Source: Rhodococcus koreensis
Lineage (GTDB): Bacteria; Actinomycetota; Actinomycetes; Mycobacteriales; Mycobacteriaceae
DNA: 64,000 bases
Direction of reading: 5' to 3'
NCBI RefSeq assembly: GCF_900105905.1
Contig: NZ_FNSV01000005.1
Span: forward strand, 2,170,001 to 2,234,000
Part shown: positions 27,447 through 35,567 of the stretch, piece by piece
Layout: each line of letters begins with the position of its first letter
How positions within the stretch are numbered: the stretch's first letter is position 1
The notes under the pieces: model-generated
The model's input: only the letters and a program-made list of their open reading frames with translations
What the model was told of the DNA's origin: nothing
Database searches by the model: none
Program-made: the position numbers and the translations under genes

Positions 27447-28120
27447 TGCGAAGCGCCTACGGCGATCTCGATCACCGGATTCTTTGCCGGGTCGAGCCGG
27501 CCGAGGAGGGTCGTCAGCGTGCCGCGGTCGACGGCGACGCACCCTTCGGTGGTGGTGCCGTCCGTGACGTGCAGGAACATCGCCGAACCGAGGCCGGGGA
27601 TGCGGGCGGCGTTGTACCCGATCGCGAGCGCGTAGTCGTAGAGCGGTCCGGCCGAGTAGAGGTTCTCGCTGTTACCGCCGGGGCTCGCGTCCTGCCGGAC
27701 GTGCGTGTTGTACGTCGGCGAGAGCGGATTCGAATCCCACCAGTCACGCCGATCCGACTGGAAGTACGGCATCGCCGTCGCCGGAGCGGGCTGCCGGCCG
27801 AACGCCTGCGACAGCGGGAAGACACCGGCGGGGGTGCGGGTGGAGAATTCGTTCGCCGCACCGATTCCTTCCGCGCCGACGTCGGCGGCGACGGGACCCG
27901 CGAACACCTGCCACGTGCCGTCCGAGCCCCGCTCCCAGGCGGTCAGTTCGGCGCTCACCGACCCCGCCGACGGGGCGTAGACGGTGATCACCTGGTCCGA
28001 GTCTCCGGAGAAGACCGCTCGATCCGGGGCCGCGGAGGCACCGGGCGCGAACACCAGCCCGATCAGAATCACCACCATCAGCCCCGGCAACCACAGTCGA
28101 CCCACGCGCAACGTCGTCAT
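27440..28120 (-). CDS. secreted L,D-transpeptidase (YkuD-type catalytic domain)
   Basis: 226 aa. N-terminal signal peptide (RLWLPGLMVVILIGLVFAPGASA) for export. The C-terminal domain ends with the catalytic motif: H184 in FLHVTDG and C194 in TTTEGCVAVDR. The variant TEGC replaces the usual S-x-G-C. It likely acts on peptidoglycan 3-3 cross-links or as a murein-linked carboxypeptidase; the divergent motif leaves substrate uncertain. Start chosen for the signal peptide; an upstream in-frame extension overlaps the methyltransferase gene. Confidence 0.8.
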   Translation of the reverse strand: MTTLRVGRLWLPGLMVVILIGLVFAPGASAAPDRAVFSGDSDQVITVYAPSAGSVSAELTAWERGSDGTWQVFAGPVAADVGAEGIGAANEFSTRTPAGVFPLSQAFGRQPAPATAMPYFQSDRRDWWDSNPLSPTYNTHVRQDASPGGNSENLYSAGPLYDYALAIGYNAARIPGLGSAMFLHVTDGTTTEGCVAVDRGTLTTLLGRLDPAKNPVIEIAVGASHP

Positions 28121-28175
28121 GGGGCGAGTGTTCCATTCCCGGGCGCCGGTCGCGAGAATTTCGCTTCGCGGTGCA

Positions 28176-28985
28176 CTACACCCGGCAGAGGATCTCGCTG
28201 TGCAGGAGCGCGAACCAGCCGTCGTTCTCCCGCACCCACGCACGCCAGCCGGCCGCGATGCGGTCGAGGTCTGCCTCGGTGGCGAGCCCCAGCGCGAGCG
28301 CCCGGTCCGCGTAGGCCGACCGCAGCGAGCGGTCGGCCCAGGACCCACCCCACCACTCGCGATCCTCGTCGGAGGAGAAACACCACGTGCTCGCCGTGTT
28401 CACGACGTCTCCGAGACCGGCCTCGTGCGCCCACGCCCGCAGGCGACGGCCGGCGTCGGGTTCACCGCCGTTCGCCCGGGCGACGGCCTTGTAGAGCGCC
28501 AGCCATTCGTCGAGTTCGGGTGTCGGCGGATACCACGTGAAGGTGCCGTAGTCCGCGTCGCGGGCGGCAACGATTCCGCCGGGTCGGCACACCCGCTTCA
28601 TCTCGCGCAGCGCCTGCACCGGATCGCCGACGTGCTGCAGGACCTGATGCGCGTGCACGACGTCGAAGCTGTCGTCGGGGAAGTCGAGTGCGTGGACATC
28701 CGATACGACGGTCTGGACGTTCGCGATTCCCCGCTCGGTGAACTCGTTGCGCGCGAGCGAGAGCGCCTCGTCGTTCATCTCGTCGGCGGTGACTGCTCCG
28801 GGCGCGACGAGTCCCGCGAGGTCGGCGGTGATCGTGCCCGGCCCGCACCCGACGTCGAGCAGCGTCAGGCCTCCGCGCAGATGCGGAAGCAGGTAGCCGG
28901 CGGAGTTCTCGGCGGTGCGCCATCGATGGTTCCGCAGCACCGACTCGTCGTGGCCGTGGGTGTAGACCGTCTCGTCGCCGTCCAT
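28176..28985 (-). CDS. class I SAM-dependent methyltransferase (UbiE-like)
   Basis: 269 aa. SAM-binding motif I LLDVGCGPGTITADLAG near residue 45, acidic motif VTADEMNDEAL, motif III-like DFPDDSFDVVHAHQVLQHV and post motif VCRPGGIVAARDADYG. Substrate unknown; no membrane segments. Divergent from the acyl-CoA dehydrogenase gene. Confidence 0.85.
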   Translation of the reverse strand: MDGDETVYTHGHDESVLRNHRWRTAENSAGYLLPHLRGGLTLLDVGCGPGTITADLAGLVAPGAVTADEMNDEALSLARNEFTERGIANVQTVVSDVHALDFPDDSFDVVHAHQVLQHVGDPVQALREMKRVCRPGGIVAARDADYGTFTWYPPTPELDEWLALYKAVARANGGEPDAGRRLRAWAHEAGLGDVVNTASTWCFSSDEDREWWGGSWADRSLRSAYADRALALGLATEADLDRIAAGWRAWVRENDGWFALLHSEILCRV

Positions 28986-29079
28986 CCCTCGACGCTAGCA
29001 ACTCCGATCAGATAATGGGATTGCTGTCCTACTCCTCAGGATTTTGTGATCCACGGTTCTCGAAGACCGTGAGTGTTAC

Positions 29080-29095
29080 GTTGGTGCACACCAAC
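29080..29095. promoter_or_regulatory. palindromic operator candidate upstream of the acyl-CoA dehydrogenase
   Basis: GTTGGTG and CACCAAC arms around CA, 20 bases before the ATG of the dehydrogenase gene. Flanking GTGTT/AACAC bases extend the symmetry. The form suits a TetR-type regulator of fatty-acid genes. Confidence 0.4.
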
Positions 29096-29115
29096 ACGGC
29101 AACCGAGGGACTGCC

Positions 29116-30510
29116 ATGACTTTCAGCCTCGCGCTCACCCCCGCGCAGAAGAACCTCGTCGAGCGGACGCACGCTTTCGCGGAGAACGTGATCCGGCCGG
29201 TGGCCGCCGAGCACGACCGCGCGCAGGAGTTCCCGTGGGACGTCCTCGAGAAGGCCGCGGAAGAGGGCTTCTACAGTCCGCTGTTCTATCGCGACCTGAT
29301 CGGCGACCCGACCGGCCTGTCCCTCCCCCTGTTCATGGAGGAGCTGTTCTGGGGATGCGCCGGAATCGGCCTCGCCATCGTGATGCCCGCGCTGGCGCTG
29401 TCGTCGATCGGACAGGCCGCGACGCCGGAGCAGATGCTGCGCTGGGCACCCGAATGCTTCGGCGAGCCCGGCGACCTGAAACTCGCCGCACTGTGCATCT
29501 CCGAACCCGAGGGCGGCAGCGACGTCCGCAATCTGCGGACCACCGCGACGCGCGACGGCGACGACTGGGTGATCGAGGGCCACAAGATGTGGATCGGCAA
29601 CGGCGGCATCGCCGACGTGCACGTCGTGAACGCCACCGTCGACCCGGAGCTGGGGCATCGGGGGCAGGCCCTGTTCGTGGTTCCCGGCGGAAGCCCGGGG
29701 ATCGAACTCGTCCGCAAGCTCGACAAGCTGGGCTGCCGTGCGTCGCACACGGCGGAGCTGAAGTTCCACCGGGTGCGGGTGCCCGCCGACCACCTGCTCG
29801 GGGGCGACGACAAACTGCAGCACCGCATGCGGAAGGCCCGTGAGGTGCAGGAGGAGGTGGCCACCGGCGCGCCGCGGCGGAAATCGGCCACCCTCGGCAC
29901 GTTCGAGCAGACACGTCCGATGGTCGCGGCTCAGGCGCTGGGCATCGCCCGCGCCGCGCTCGAGTACGCCACCGAGTACGCGAACCGGAGGGAGGCGTTC
30001 GGCGGTCCGATCATCGACAACCAGGGCATCGCGTTTCCGCTGGCCGACCTCGCGACCCAGATCGACGCCGCGAGGCTGCTCACGTGGCGGGCGTCGTGGA
30101 TGGCGGCGGCAGGCGTGGAGTTCCGTCACGGCGAGGGCTCGATGGCGAAGCTCGCGGCGTCGGAGGTGGCGGTGAAAACCACCGAACGTGCGCTGCAGAC
30201 GATGGGCGGGTGGGGGTACATCGTTGACCATCCCGTCGAGAAGTGGTATCGGGACGCCAAGCTGTACACCATCTTCGAGGGCACCAGCGAGATTCAGCGG
30301 ATGGTGATCGGGCGTGCACTCGGCGCCGCGGACGGCGCCCCGCCGCTGCACTTCGATCAGCCGACCGAAGGATCCGCGTTCAACCGGCTGTTCGGGAGGG
30401 GCACGTCGGTGCGCACGAAGGCCGGCGAGTTCGCGATGTCCGTGAAGGACCGGATGCCCGAGTCCGCGCAGCGGTTGGCGATGAAGTTCCTTGCCCCACC
30501 GAAGAAGTGA
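29116..30510 (+). CDS. acyl-CoA dehydrogenase (FadE)
   Basis: 464 aa FAD enzyme that oxidises acyl-CoA to enoyl-CoA in beta-oxidation. N-terminal helical, middle beta (LCISEPEGGSDVRNL) and C-terminal helical domains are intact. The catalytic base is probably E388 in YTIFEGTSEIQ, the usual position for this subfamily. C-terminal extension of ~60 residues after the core. The ribosome site is weak; a palindromic operator lies just upstream. Confidence 0.92.
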   Translation: MTFSLALTPAQKNLVERTHAFAENVIRPVAAEHDRAQEFPWDVLEKAAEEGFYSPLFYRDLIGDPTGLSLPLFMEELFWGCAGIGLAIVMPALALSSIGQAATPEQMLRWAPECFGEPGDLKLAALCISEPEGGSDVRNLRTTATRDGDDWVIEGHKMWIGNGGIADVHVVNATVDPELGHRGQALFVVPGGSPGIELVRKLDKLGCRASHTAELKFHRVRVPADHLLGGDDKLQHRMRKAREVQEEVATGAPRRKSATLGTFEQTRPMVAAQALGIARAALEYATEYANRREAFGGPIIDNQGIAFPLADLATQIDAARLLTWRASWMAAAGVEFRHGEGSMAKLAASEVAVKTTERALQTMGGWGYIVDHPVEKWYRDAKLYTIFEGTSEIQRMVIGRALGAADGAPPLHFDQPTEGSAFNRLFGRGTSVRTKAGEFAMSVKDRMPESAQRLAMKFLAPPKK

Positions 30511-30522
30511 ACGGGCGCGGGA

Positions 30523-30873
30523 TCAGGTCCAGAGGGCCGCCACGAGCACGGTGACGATGCCGAGCCCACCGACCACGTGCACGAGGTTCGGGCGCTCCTG
30601 CCCTCGCTTCTGCTTGCCCCGGACGATCTCGGCGAGCGCGACCACCACGAGGGAGAGCAGAAGCTTCACGCCGATCTTGATGTGGTTGTAGTCTTTGTCC
30701 AGTGCGGCCTCCCCCAGCCCGACGAGGATCAGTCCCGTCACGAACTGGAGCCGCGCACCCCACACCATCACCTCGGAGATCCGCGGCGCTGCGAGCACCG
30801 CGAAATAGCCGCCGACGAGGGCGGCCATGCCGAGCAGGTGGCAGACGAAGAGGAGGTTGTAGACGACGGTCAT
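30523..30873 (-). CDS. conserved small membrane protein
   Basis: 116 aa, four hydrophobic helices (YNLLFVCHLLGMAALVGGYF; LQFVTGLILVGLG; IKIGVKLLLSLVVVALAEIV; VHVVGGLGIVTVLVAALW) and a short basic cytoplasmic loop (RGKQKRGQERP). Two His near the first helix and loop (CHLLG, NHIKIG) could bind a cofactor, but no function is recognised. A similar small family is found across actinobacteria. Confidence 0.75.
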   Translation of the reverse strand: MTVVYNLLFVCHLLGMAALVGGYFAVLAAPRISEVMVWGARLQFVTGLILVGLGEAALDKDYNHIKIGVKLLLSLVVVALAEIVRGKQKRGQERPNLVHVVGGLGIVTVLVAALWT

Positions 30874-30898
30874 CTCCGCAGCCTAGCGACCTGCACGG

Positions 30899-31468
30899 TC
30901 AGCTCGAGACGATTCCGGCCTCGATCGCCGCCTCCCGGTACGACGCGGCGAGGGTGGCGACGGTTTCGTGGGCGTTGAGCCCGCTGGGATTGGGCACCAG
31001 CCACAACTCTGCACCCTCGAGGGTGCTCGGCTGTTTGCCCTTCTTCGCTGCACGCTCACCGAATGCCGTGCGATAGGCGGTGATTCCGGCTACGGCGACC
31101 ACCCTGGGAGCGGTGTCGCGGACGACGGAGCGCAGGCGCTCGGCGCCGACGGCCAGTTCCTCGCCGGTCAGTTCGTCGGCTTTCGCCGTGGCACGCGGGG
31201 CCAGATTGGTGATGCCGACGCCCCGCTCGATCAGGTGGTCGCGATCCGCGTCCGACATGCCTGCCGTCGGATCGATAGGTCGCTCGATGATCCCGGCGCC
31301 CAGCAGAGCCGGATAGAAGCGGTTGCCCGGACGTGCGAAATGCGCCCCGGTCGCGGCCGTCCACAGTCCCGGGTTGATGCCGACGAACAGCAGGCGGCAG
31401 CCCGGTCCGATGAGGTCCGGAACCTCGGCGTCCCGGAACGACTCCAACTCCGCGCGGGTGAAGCTCAC
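30899..31468 (-). CDS. mug: mismatch-specific DNA glycosylase (Mug/TDG family)
   Basis: 189 aa from GTG (VSFTRAELESF). Removes uracil or thymine opposite G. Motif 1 GINPG (30-34) continues LWTAATGAHFARPGNRFY; motif 2 NPSGLNAH (160-167) is the minor-groove loop. Start chosen at the GTG inside the first of three 23-bp tandem repeats that link it to the upstream epimerase gene; a longer reading through the repeats is possible. Confidence 0.88.
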   Translation of the reverse strand: MSFTRAELESFRDAEVPDLIGPGCRLLFVGINPGLWTAATGAHFARPGNRFYPALLGAGIIERPIDPTAGMSDADRDHLIERGVGITNLAPRATAKADELTGEELAVGAERLRSVVRDTAPRVVAVAGITAYRTAFGERAAKKGKQPSTLEGAELWLVPNPSGLNAHETVATLAASYREAAIEAGIVSS

Positions 31469-31532
31469 AGCCGGCCCGCCTCCGCACTCACAGCCGGCCC
31501 GCCTCCGCACTCACAGTCGGCCCGCCTCCGTC
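31464..31532. repeat. 23-bp tandem repeat, three copies, at the epimerase/mug junction
   Basis: Units at 31464-31486 and 31487-31509 are identical; 31510-31532 differs at one position. Each contains CTCACAG, i.e. CTGTGAG on the coding strand, which holds both a GTG start and a TGA stop. The outermost copies supply the real mug start and the real epimerase stop. Confidence 0.9.
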
Positions 31533-32500
31533 AGCCCGGCGACGGTGTCTGCCAGGGTCTCCGCCGAATCGCGGTACTTCACCCCGAGTTCGGTTTCGCT
31601 CGGCCGGTCGTCCGTGTCGGGCATCCGCGTGTAGTACTCCATCGCGGCCTCAGAGATCGGAGTGCCGAAGGGGACGAACCGGTCGATCGCGTCCACGAGT
31701 CTGCCCACCAGACGCAACGCGGCGTCCGGCACCGGGTACACGCCCATCCGTCTGCCGGTGATCGTGGCCAGCATGTCGGCGATCCCGGCGATCGGGATCC
31801 GGGGACCTCCGAGCATGAACCGGCGGGCGCCACTCCCCGACTGGAGGAGGGCGGCGTGCGCTGTGGCCACCTCACGCACGTCGACCATCGTCCATGCGGC
31901 GCCCCGCCCGGGCAGACCCCGCAGGTGGACGGCGGCCTCGACTGCCTGGGCGGCCTCGCCGAACTGCTTTCCCGCGGGCGGGCCGACGATCATGCCCGGG
32001 TAGGTGATCGCGATGGGTGCGCCGTCGGCCTGCAGGTCACGCGCGTACTGCTCCACGCGCGCCTTGCTGCGGCCGTAGGCGTCGGGGGGCCCGCACACCG
32101 GGAGGTCGGGGGTGAGCAGCCGGGCCCCCGGCTGGAACAACGCGGCGATGCTCGAGACGTAGACGATCGGATCGAGGCCGAGTTCGACTGCCGTTCCCAG
32201 CACGTTCTGCGCGCCGGCAAGGTTGGTCTGCAGCATCTCCTCCGCGCGACGCGGGTCGACCGCGACGACGGCCGCGGCGTGGATGACGGCATCGCAGCCG
32301 TCCAGGGCACGCCGCACGGACGCGGCGTCCGTGATGTCACCGACCACGTGATCGGACGTGTCGAGCCCGAGCGCCGCCGCGCTGGTCACGAGGCGAGCAG
32401 GATCCCGCACGAGGAAGCGCACCCGGTGACCGGCGTCCACCGCCGCCTTCGCGCTCCACGCCCCGACGAAACCTGTTCCCCCCGTGACCAATACCAGCAA
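31511..32500 (-). CDS. NAD(P)-dependent epimerase/reductase (extended SDR)
   Basis: 329 aa. Rossmann motif VTGGTGFVG (5-13) and catalytic Y142-x3-K146 (YGRSK). The pattern resembles dihydroflavonol-4-reductase / 3-beta-hydroxysteroid dehydrogenase-like members (HAAAVVAVDPR). Substrate unknown. Same strand as mug and htpG, 6 bases from the htpG stop. Confidence 0.85.
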   Translation of the reverse strand: MLVLVTGGTGFVGAWSAKAAVDAGHRVRFLVRDPARLVTSAAALGLDTSDHVVGDITDAASVRRALDGCDAVIHAAAVVAVDPRRAEEMLQTNLAGAQNVLGTAVELGLDPIVYVSSIAALFQPGARLLTPDLPVCGPPDAYGRSKARVEQYARDLQADGAPIAITYPGMIVGPPAGKQFGEAAQAVEAAVHLRGLPGRGAAWTMVDVREVATAHAALLQSGSGARRFMLGGPRIPIAGIADMLATITGRRMGVYPVPDAALRLVGRLVDAIDRFVPFGTPISEAAMEYYTRMPDTDDRPSETELGVKYRDSAETLADTVAGLTEAGRL

Positions 32501-32506
32501 GGGGAA

Positions 32507-34435
32507 TTACACCGTCCTGGCGAGACGGTTGGCGAGCATCGTGGTGAACCGGGCGGGATCGTCGAGTTCGCCGCCCTCGGCCAGCAACGCCATCCCGTAG
32601 AGAAGCTCCGCGGTCTCCCCCAGCGCGGGATCCTCGTTGCGCTCGCCGTGTGCTTCCCGCAGCCCGGTGACGAGAGGGTGGGCAGGGTTCAGCTCGAGGA
32701 TGCGCTTCGTAGTGGGAACCGGCTGCCCGGACGCCCGGTACATCCGCTCGAGTGCCGGGGACATGCTGAACGCGTCGCCGACGATGCAGGCCGGTGACGT
32801 GGTCAGCCGCGTCGACAGCCGCACCTCCTTGACCTGCTCGGTGAGCGCGTCGGCCATCCAGGAGAGCAGGCCCGCGAAGTCCTTCTCCTGCTCCTCCCGC
32901 TCCGACTCGTGCGCCTTCTTGTCTTCCTCGGTGTCGAGATCGACCTCACCCTTGGCGATCGACTGGAACGACTTGCCCTCGAATTCCGGAACCGCACCGA
33001 CCCACATCTCGTCCACGGGGTCGGTGAGCAGCAGCACCTCGAAGCCTTTCGCGCGGAAGGCCTCCATGTGCGGGGAACTCTCGAGCAGCTGCCGGGATTC
33101 GCCGGTCGCGTAGAAGATCTGCTCCTGACCGTGCTTCATCCGCGACACGTAGTCTTCCAGCGAGGTCAGCTCCTCCTCGCTGTGGGTGGACGCGAACGAC
33201 GAGATACCCAGCAGCACATCCCGATTGTCGCTGTCCGACATCAGGCCTTCCTTGACCGCGCGGCCGAACTCCGCCCAGAACGTGCGGTAGTCGTCGGGCC
33301 GCTCGGCCTTCAGGTCCTTGATCGTGGTGAGGACCTTCTTGGTGAGCCTGCGGCGGATGGCACGGATCTGCCGGTCCTGCTGCAGGATTTCACGGGAGAC
33401 GTTGAGGGAGAGGTCCTGAGCGTCGACCACACCCTTGACGAAGCGAAGGTATTCCGGCATCAACTGGTCGCAGTCGTCCATGATGAAGACGCGCTTGACG
33501 TACAGCTGCACACCCGTCTTCCCGTCCCGCATGAACAGGTCGAACGGCGCGTGAGACGGAATGAACAGCAGGGCCTGGAACTCGAACGTGCCCTCGGCCT
33601 TCATCGGGATGACCTCGAGCGGTTCGTCCCAGGCGTGGGCGATGTGCTTGTAGAACTCCTTGTACTCGTCCTCGGAGACGTCGTCCTTCGAGCGCGCCCA
33701 CAGCGCCTTCATCGAGTTGATCGTCTCGGACGTCGTGGTGACCTCGTCCCCGCCGTCGCCCTCCGCGGGGACCGTGCGTTCGACGTCCATCCGGATCGGC
33801 CACGCGATGAAGTCGGAGTAACGCTTGACGAGTTCCTTGATCTTCCGTACCGACGTGTAGTCGTGCAGGTGATCCTCGGTGTCCTCGGGCTTGAGGTGCA
33901 GGGTGACGGAGCTGCCCTGCGGGGCGTCGTCGACGGCCTCGATCGTGTACGTGGCCTCGCCGCTCGACTCCCAGCGCGTGGCCTCACTCTCGCCGGCCTT
34001 CCGCGTCAGCAGGGTGACCTTGTCTGCGACCATGAACGTCGAGTAGAAACCGATGCCGAACTGTCCGATCAGTTCCTCGGAGGCAGCGGCGTCCTTCGCT
34101 TCCCGCAACTTGCGGCGCAGGTCCGCGGTGCCGGACTTGGCCAGCGTGCCGATGAGGTCGACGACCTCCTCGTGGGACATGCCGATGCCGTTGTCGCGGA
34201 CCGTGAGCGTGCGCTTCTCCGCGTCCACCTCGATCTCGATGTGCAGATCCGACGTGTCGACGTCGAGGTCCTTGTTGCGGAACGCTTCGAGACGCAACTT
34301 GTCCAGCGCGTCCGAGGCGTTGGAGATGAGCTCCCGCAGGAACGAGTCCTTGTTGGAGTACACCGAGTGGATCATGAGGTCCAGGAGCTGGCGGGTCTCC
34401 GCCTGGAACTCCAGTTGTTCGATTTTCGTGCTCAC
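32507..34435 (-). CDS. htpG: chaperone HtpG (Hsp90)
   Basis: 642 aa ATP-dependent chaperone. N-terminal GHKL ATPase domain: FLRELISNASDALDKLR, DNGIGMSHEEV and GQFGIGFYSTFMVAD; middle domain RRVFIMDDC-like (VKRVFIMDDCDQLMPEYLRFVKGVVD); C-terminal dimer domain. GTG start (VSTKIEQLEFQAETRQLL) gives the family N-terminus. No CIRCE or HAIR element was found in the 100 bases upstream. Confidence 0.97.
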   Translation of the reverse strand: MSTKIEQLEFQAETRQLLDLMIHSVYSNKDSFLRELISNASDALDKLRLEAFRNKDLDVDTSDLHIEIEVDAEKRTLTVRDNGIGMSHEEVVDLIGTLAKSGTADLRRKLREAKDAAASEELIGQFGIGFYSTFMVADKVTLLTRKAGESEATRWESSGEATYTIEAVDDAPQGSSVTLHLKPEDTEDHLHDYTSVRKIKELVKRYSDFIAWPIRMDVERTVPAEGDGGDEVTTTSETINSMKALWARSKDDVSEDEYKEFYKHIAHAWDEPLEVIPMKAEGTFEFQALLFIPSHAPFDLFMRDGKTGVQLYVKRVFIMDDCDQLMPEYLRFVKGVVDAQDLSLNVSREILQQDRQIRAIRRRLTKKVLTTIKDLKAERPDDYRTFWAEFGRAVKEGLMSDSDNRDVLLGISSFASTHSEEELTSLEDYVSRMKHGQEQIFYATGESRQLLESSPHMEAFRAKGFEVLLLTDPVDEMWVGAVPEFEGKSFQSIAKGEVDLDTEEDKKAHESEREEQEKDFAGLLSWMADALTEQVKEVRLSTRLTTSPACIVGDAFSMSPALERMYRASGQPVPTTKRILELNPAHPLVTGLREAHGERNEDPALGETAELLYGMALLAEGGELDDPARFTTMLANRLARTV

Positions 34436-34538
34436 TTCGATTCCCTTCGAACGCAGAACCCTCGACACCAGATTCGTCGGAATGATATCCCGCGGCAAAA
34501 TTCCGGATTCATCGCGGCGAGCTTCCGCCGGTGGCCCG

Positions 34539-34751
34539 TCAGCCGGCGGCGTCCTCCTTCAGGGTGTGCGCGACCAGCGCGTTGGCGTGGCCGTGACCGA
34601 GGCCGTGCTCGGACTTCAGCCAACTCACCAACTCCATGTGCTTGGTCAGCTCGGACGACCGGATGAGCGTCTGCCATTCACTGATCGGCCGACCGTACTT
34701 CTTCTCGATCGACGGGAAATAGGACGCGGGACCCTTCACTGGTTCAGCCAT
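34539..34751 (-). CDS. DUF4287 domain small protein
   Basis: 70 aa. Family pattern GPASYFPSIEKKYGRPISEWQ then LVSWLKSEHGLGHGHANALVAH, a helical domain of unknown function also fused to YdeI-like or DUF5655 proteins. Start chosen at the ATG before AEPVKGPAS. Not transcriptionally linked in any obvious way. Confidence 0.8.
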   Translation of the reverse strand: MAEPVKGPASYFPSIEKKYGRPISEWQTLIRSSELTKHMELVSWLKSEHGLGHGHANALVAHTLKEDAAG

Positions 34752-34815
34752 GCGCGACACGCTAGCGGAACCCGCCGACACATCCTGTCCGACAAGCATC
34801 TTCAGGAAGCGACAC

Positions 34816-35190
34816 TCAGACGGAATGTGCCCATTCGGCGAGCTGGGGCGACACCTCCCGGTACCCCCACTCCCCGCTCGAAACAGCGATGACCAAGTCG
34901 TATGCCGGACCTTCGGGAGCATCCAGGTCATAGCCGTTCAATCCGTAGAACACGTGAACCGCCAACCAGGACAGCCGCTTGTTCCCGTCAACGAGGGCAT
35001 GATTCCTCGTCAAGGACTCGAGCAGGACGGCCGCCTTGTCGTGAATCGACGGATACACCTCTTGGCCGAGCAACGACGCCTGCGGACGGTGGGCCGCCGA
35101 GTCGAGCAGCCCGAGATCCCGGACCGACGCAACGCCGAGATCCTCAGCCAGCGAGAGCAAGTCCTCGAGAGTCAGATAGTCGATCGTCAC
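34816..35190 (-). CDS. doc: Doc-type Fic-family toxin
   Basis: 124 aa, compact Fic fold of the death-on-curing type. The Fic motif is HALVDGNKR (H64-R72), matching H-x-[FV]-x-[DN]-[AG]-N-K-R, so the catalytic site seems intact. Doc phosphorylates and inactivates EF-Tu. It overlaps the antitoxin gene by four bases (ATGA), typical of a toxin-antitoxin pair. Confidence 0.88.
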   Translation of the reverse strand: MTIDYLTLEDLLSLAEDLGVASVRDLGLLDSAAHRPQASLLGQEVYPSIHDKAAVLLESLTRNHALVDGNKRLSWLAVHVFYGLNGYDLDAPEGPAYDLVIAVSSGEWGYREVSPQLAEWAHSV

Positions 35191-35390
35191 CGCGAGAGGC
35201 GGTCCAGCAAGGTGGCGTACCGGTCGCGGCCGCGGCGGGACAGAGCGCGAACCCGCTCGTCATGGGTGTGCCGAGCGGCAGCCTCCAGGATCGCGCGAAC
35301 CGTCGCTTCCTGCTTACTGACGCCTTGAGCGTCGGCGAGAAGCGTCAGCGCACGCTCCTGCTCCTCCGTCAGTCGCAATGTCATGGCCAT
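35187..35390 (-). CDS. ribbon-helix-helix-type antitoxin partner of Doc
   Basis: 67 aa, starts MAMTLRLTEEQERALTLLADAQGVSKQEATVRAI, a CopG/Arc-like beta-helix-helix pattern, with a basic tail (RALSRRGRDRYATLLDRLSR) that would wrap the toxin. Usual Doc partner is Phd, so this is a different antitoxin class on the same toxin. Upstream gene of the pair; palindrome TACCA/TGGTA lies 11 bases before its start. Confidence 0.8.
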   Translation of the reverse strand: MAMTLRLTEEQERALTLLADAQGVSKQEATVRAILEAAARHTHDERVRALSRRGRDRYATLLDRLSR

Positions 35391-35400
35391 ATGCCGATGA

Positions 35401-35413
35401 TACCAAAGTGGTA
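35401..35413. promoter_or_regulatory. candidate antitoxin operator
   Basis: TACCA-AAG-TGGTA inverted repeat directly upstream of the antitoxin start; suited to autoregulation by the RHH antitoxin. Confidence 0.4.
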
Positions 35414-35567
35414 GCAGCTGGCCCTGTAACCCGACCTTCGATCAGGACTTAACCAACAGCAGCGTTTCGTCCTCGCGCGGGACCGGCCTCGCGACCGTAC
35501 TTGTCGGTCACGTCTGTCAACATATCGCCGATTACTTACATCAGATCTTTGGAAACTTGGGGGAAGA
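35414..35567. other. AT-richer intergenic segment
   Basis: Between the divergent antitoxin and zinc-ribbon genes. Base composition is clearly lower in GC than the flanks. No gene is seen; it likely holds the promoter of the next gene, which has the weak site GGGGGAAGA before its ATG. Confidence 0.4.

Noticed and set aside
34436..34538. Heat-shock operator (CIRCE or HAIR) upstream of htpG
   Set aside because: Neither the TTAGCACTC-type nor the CTTGAGT-type inverted repeat is present.
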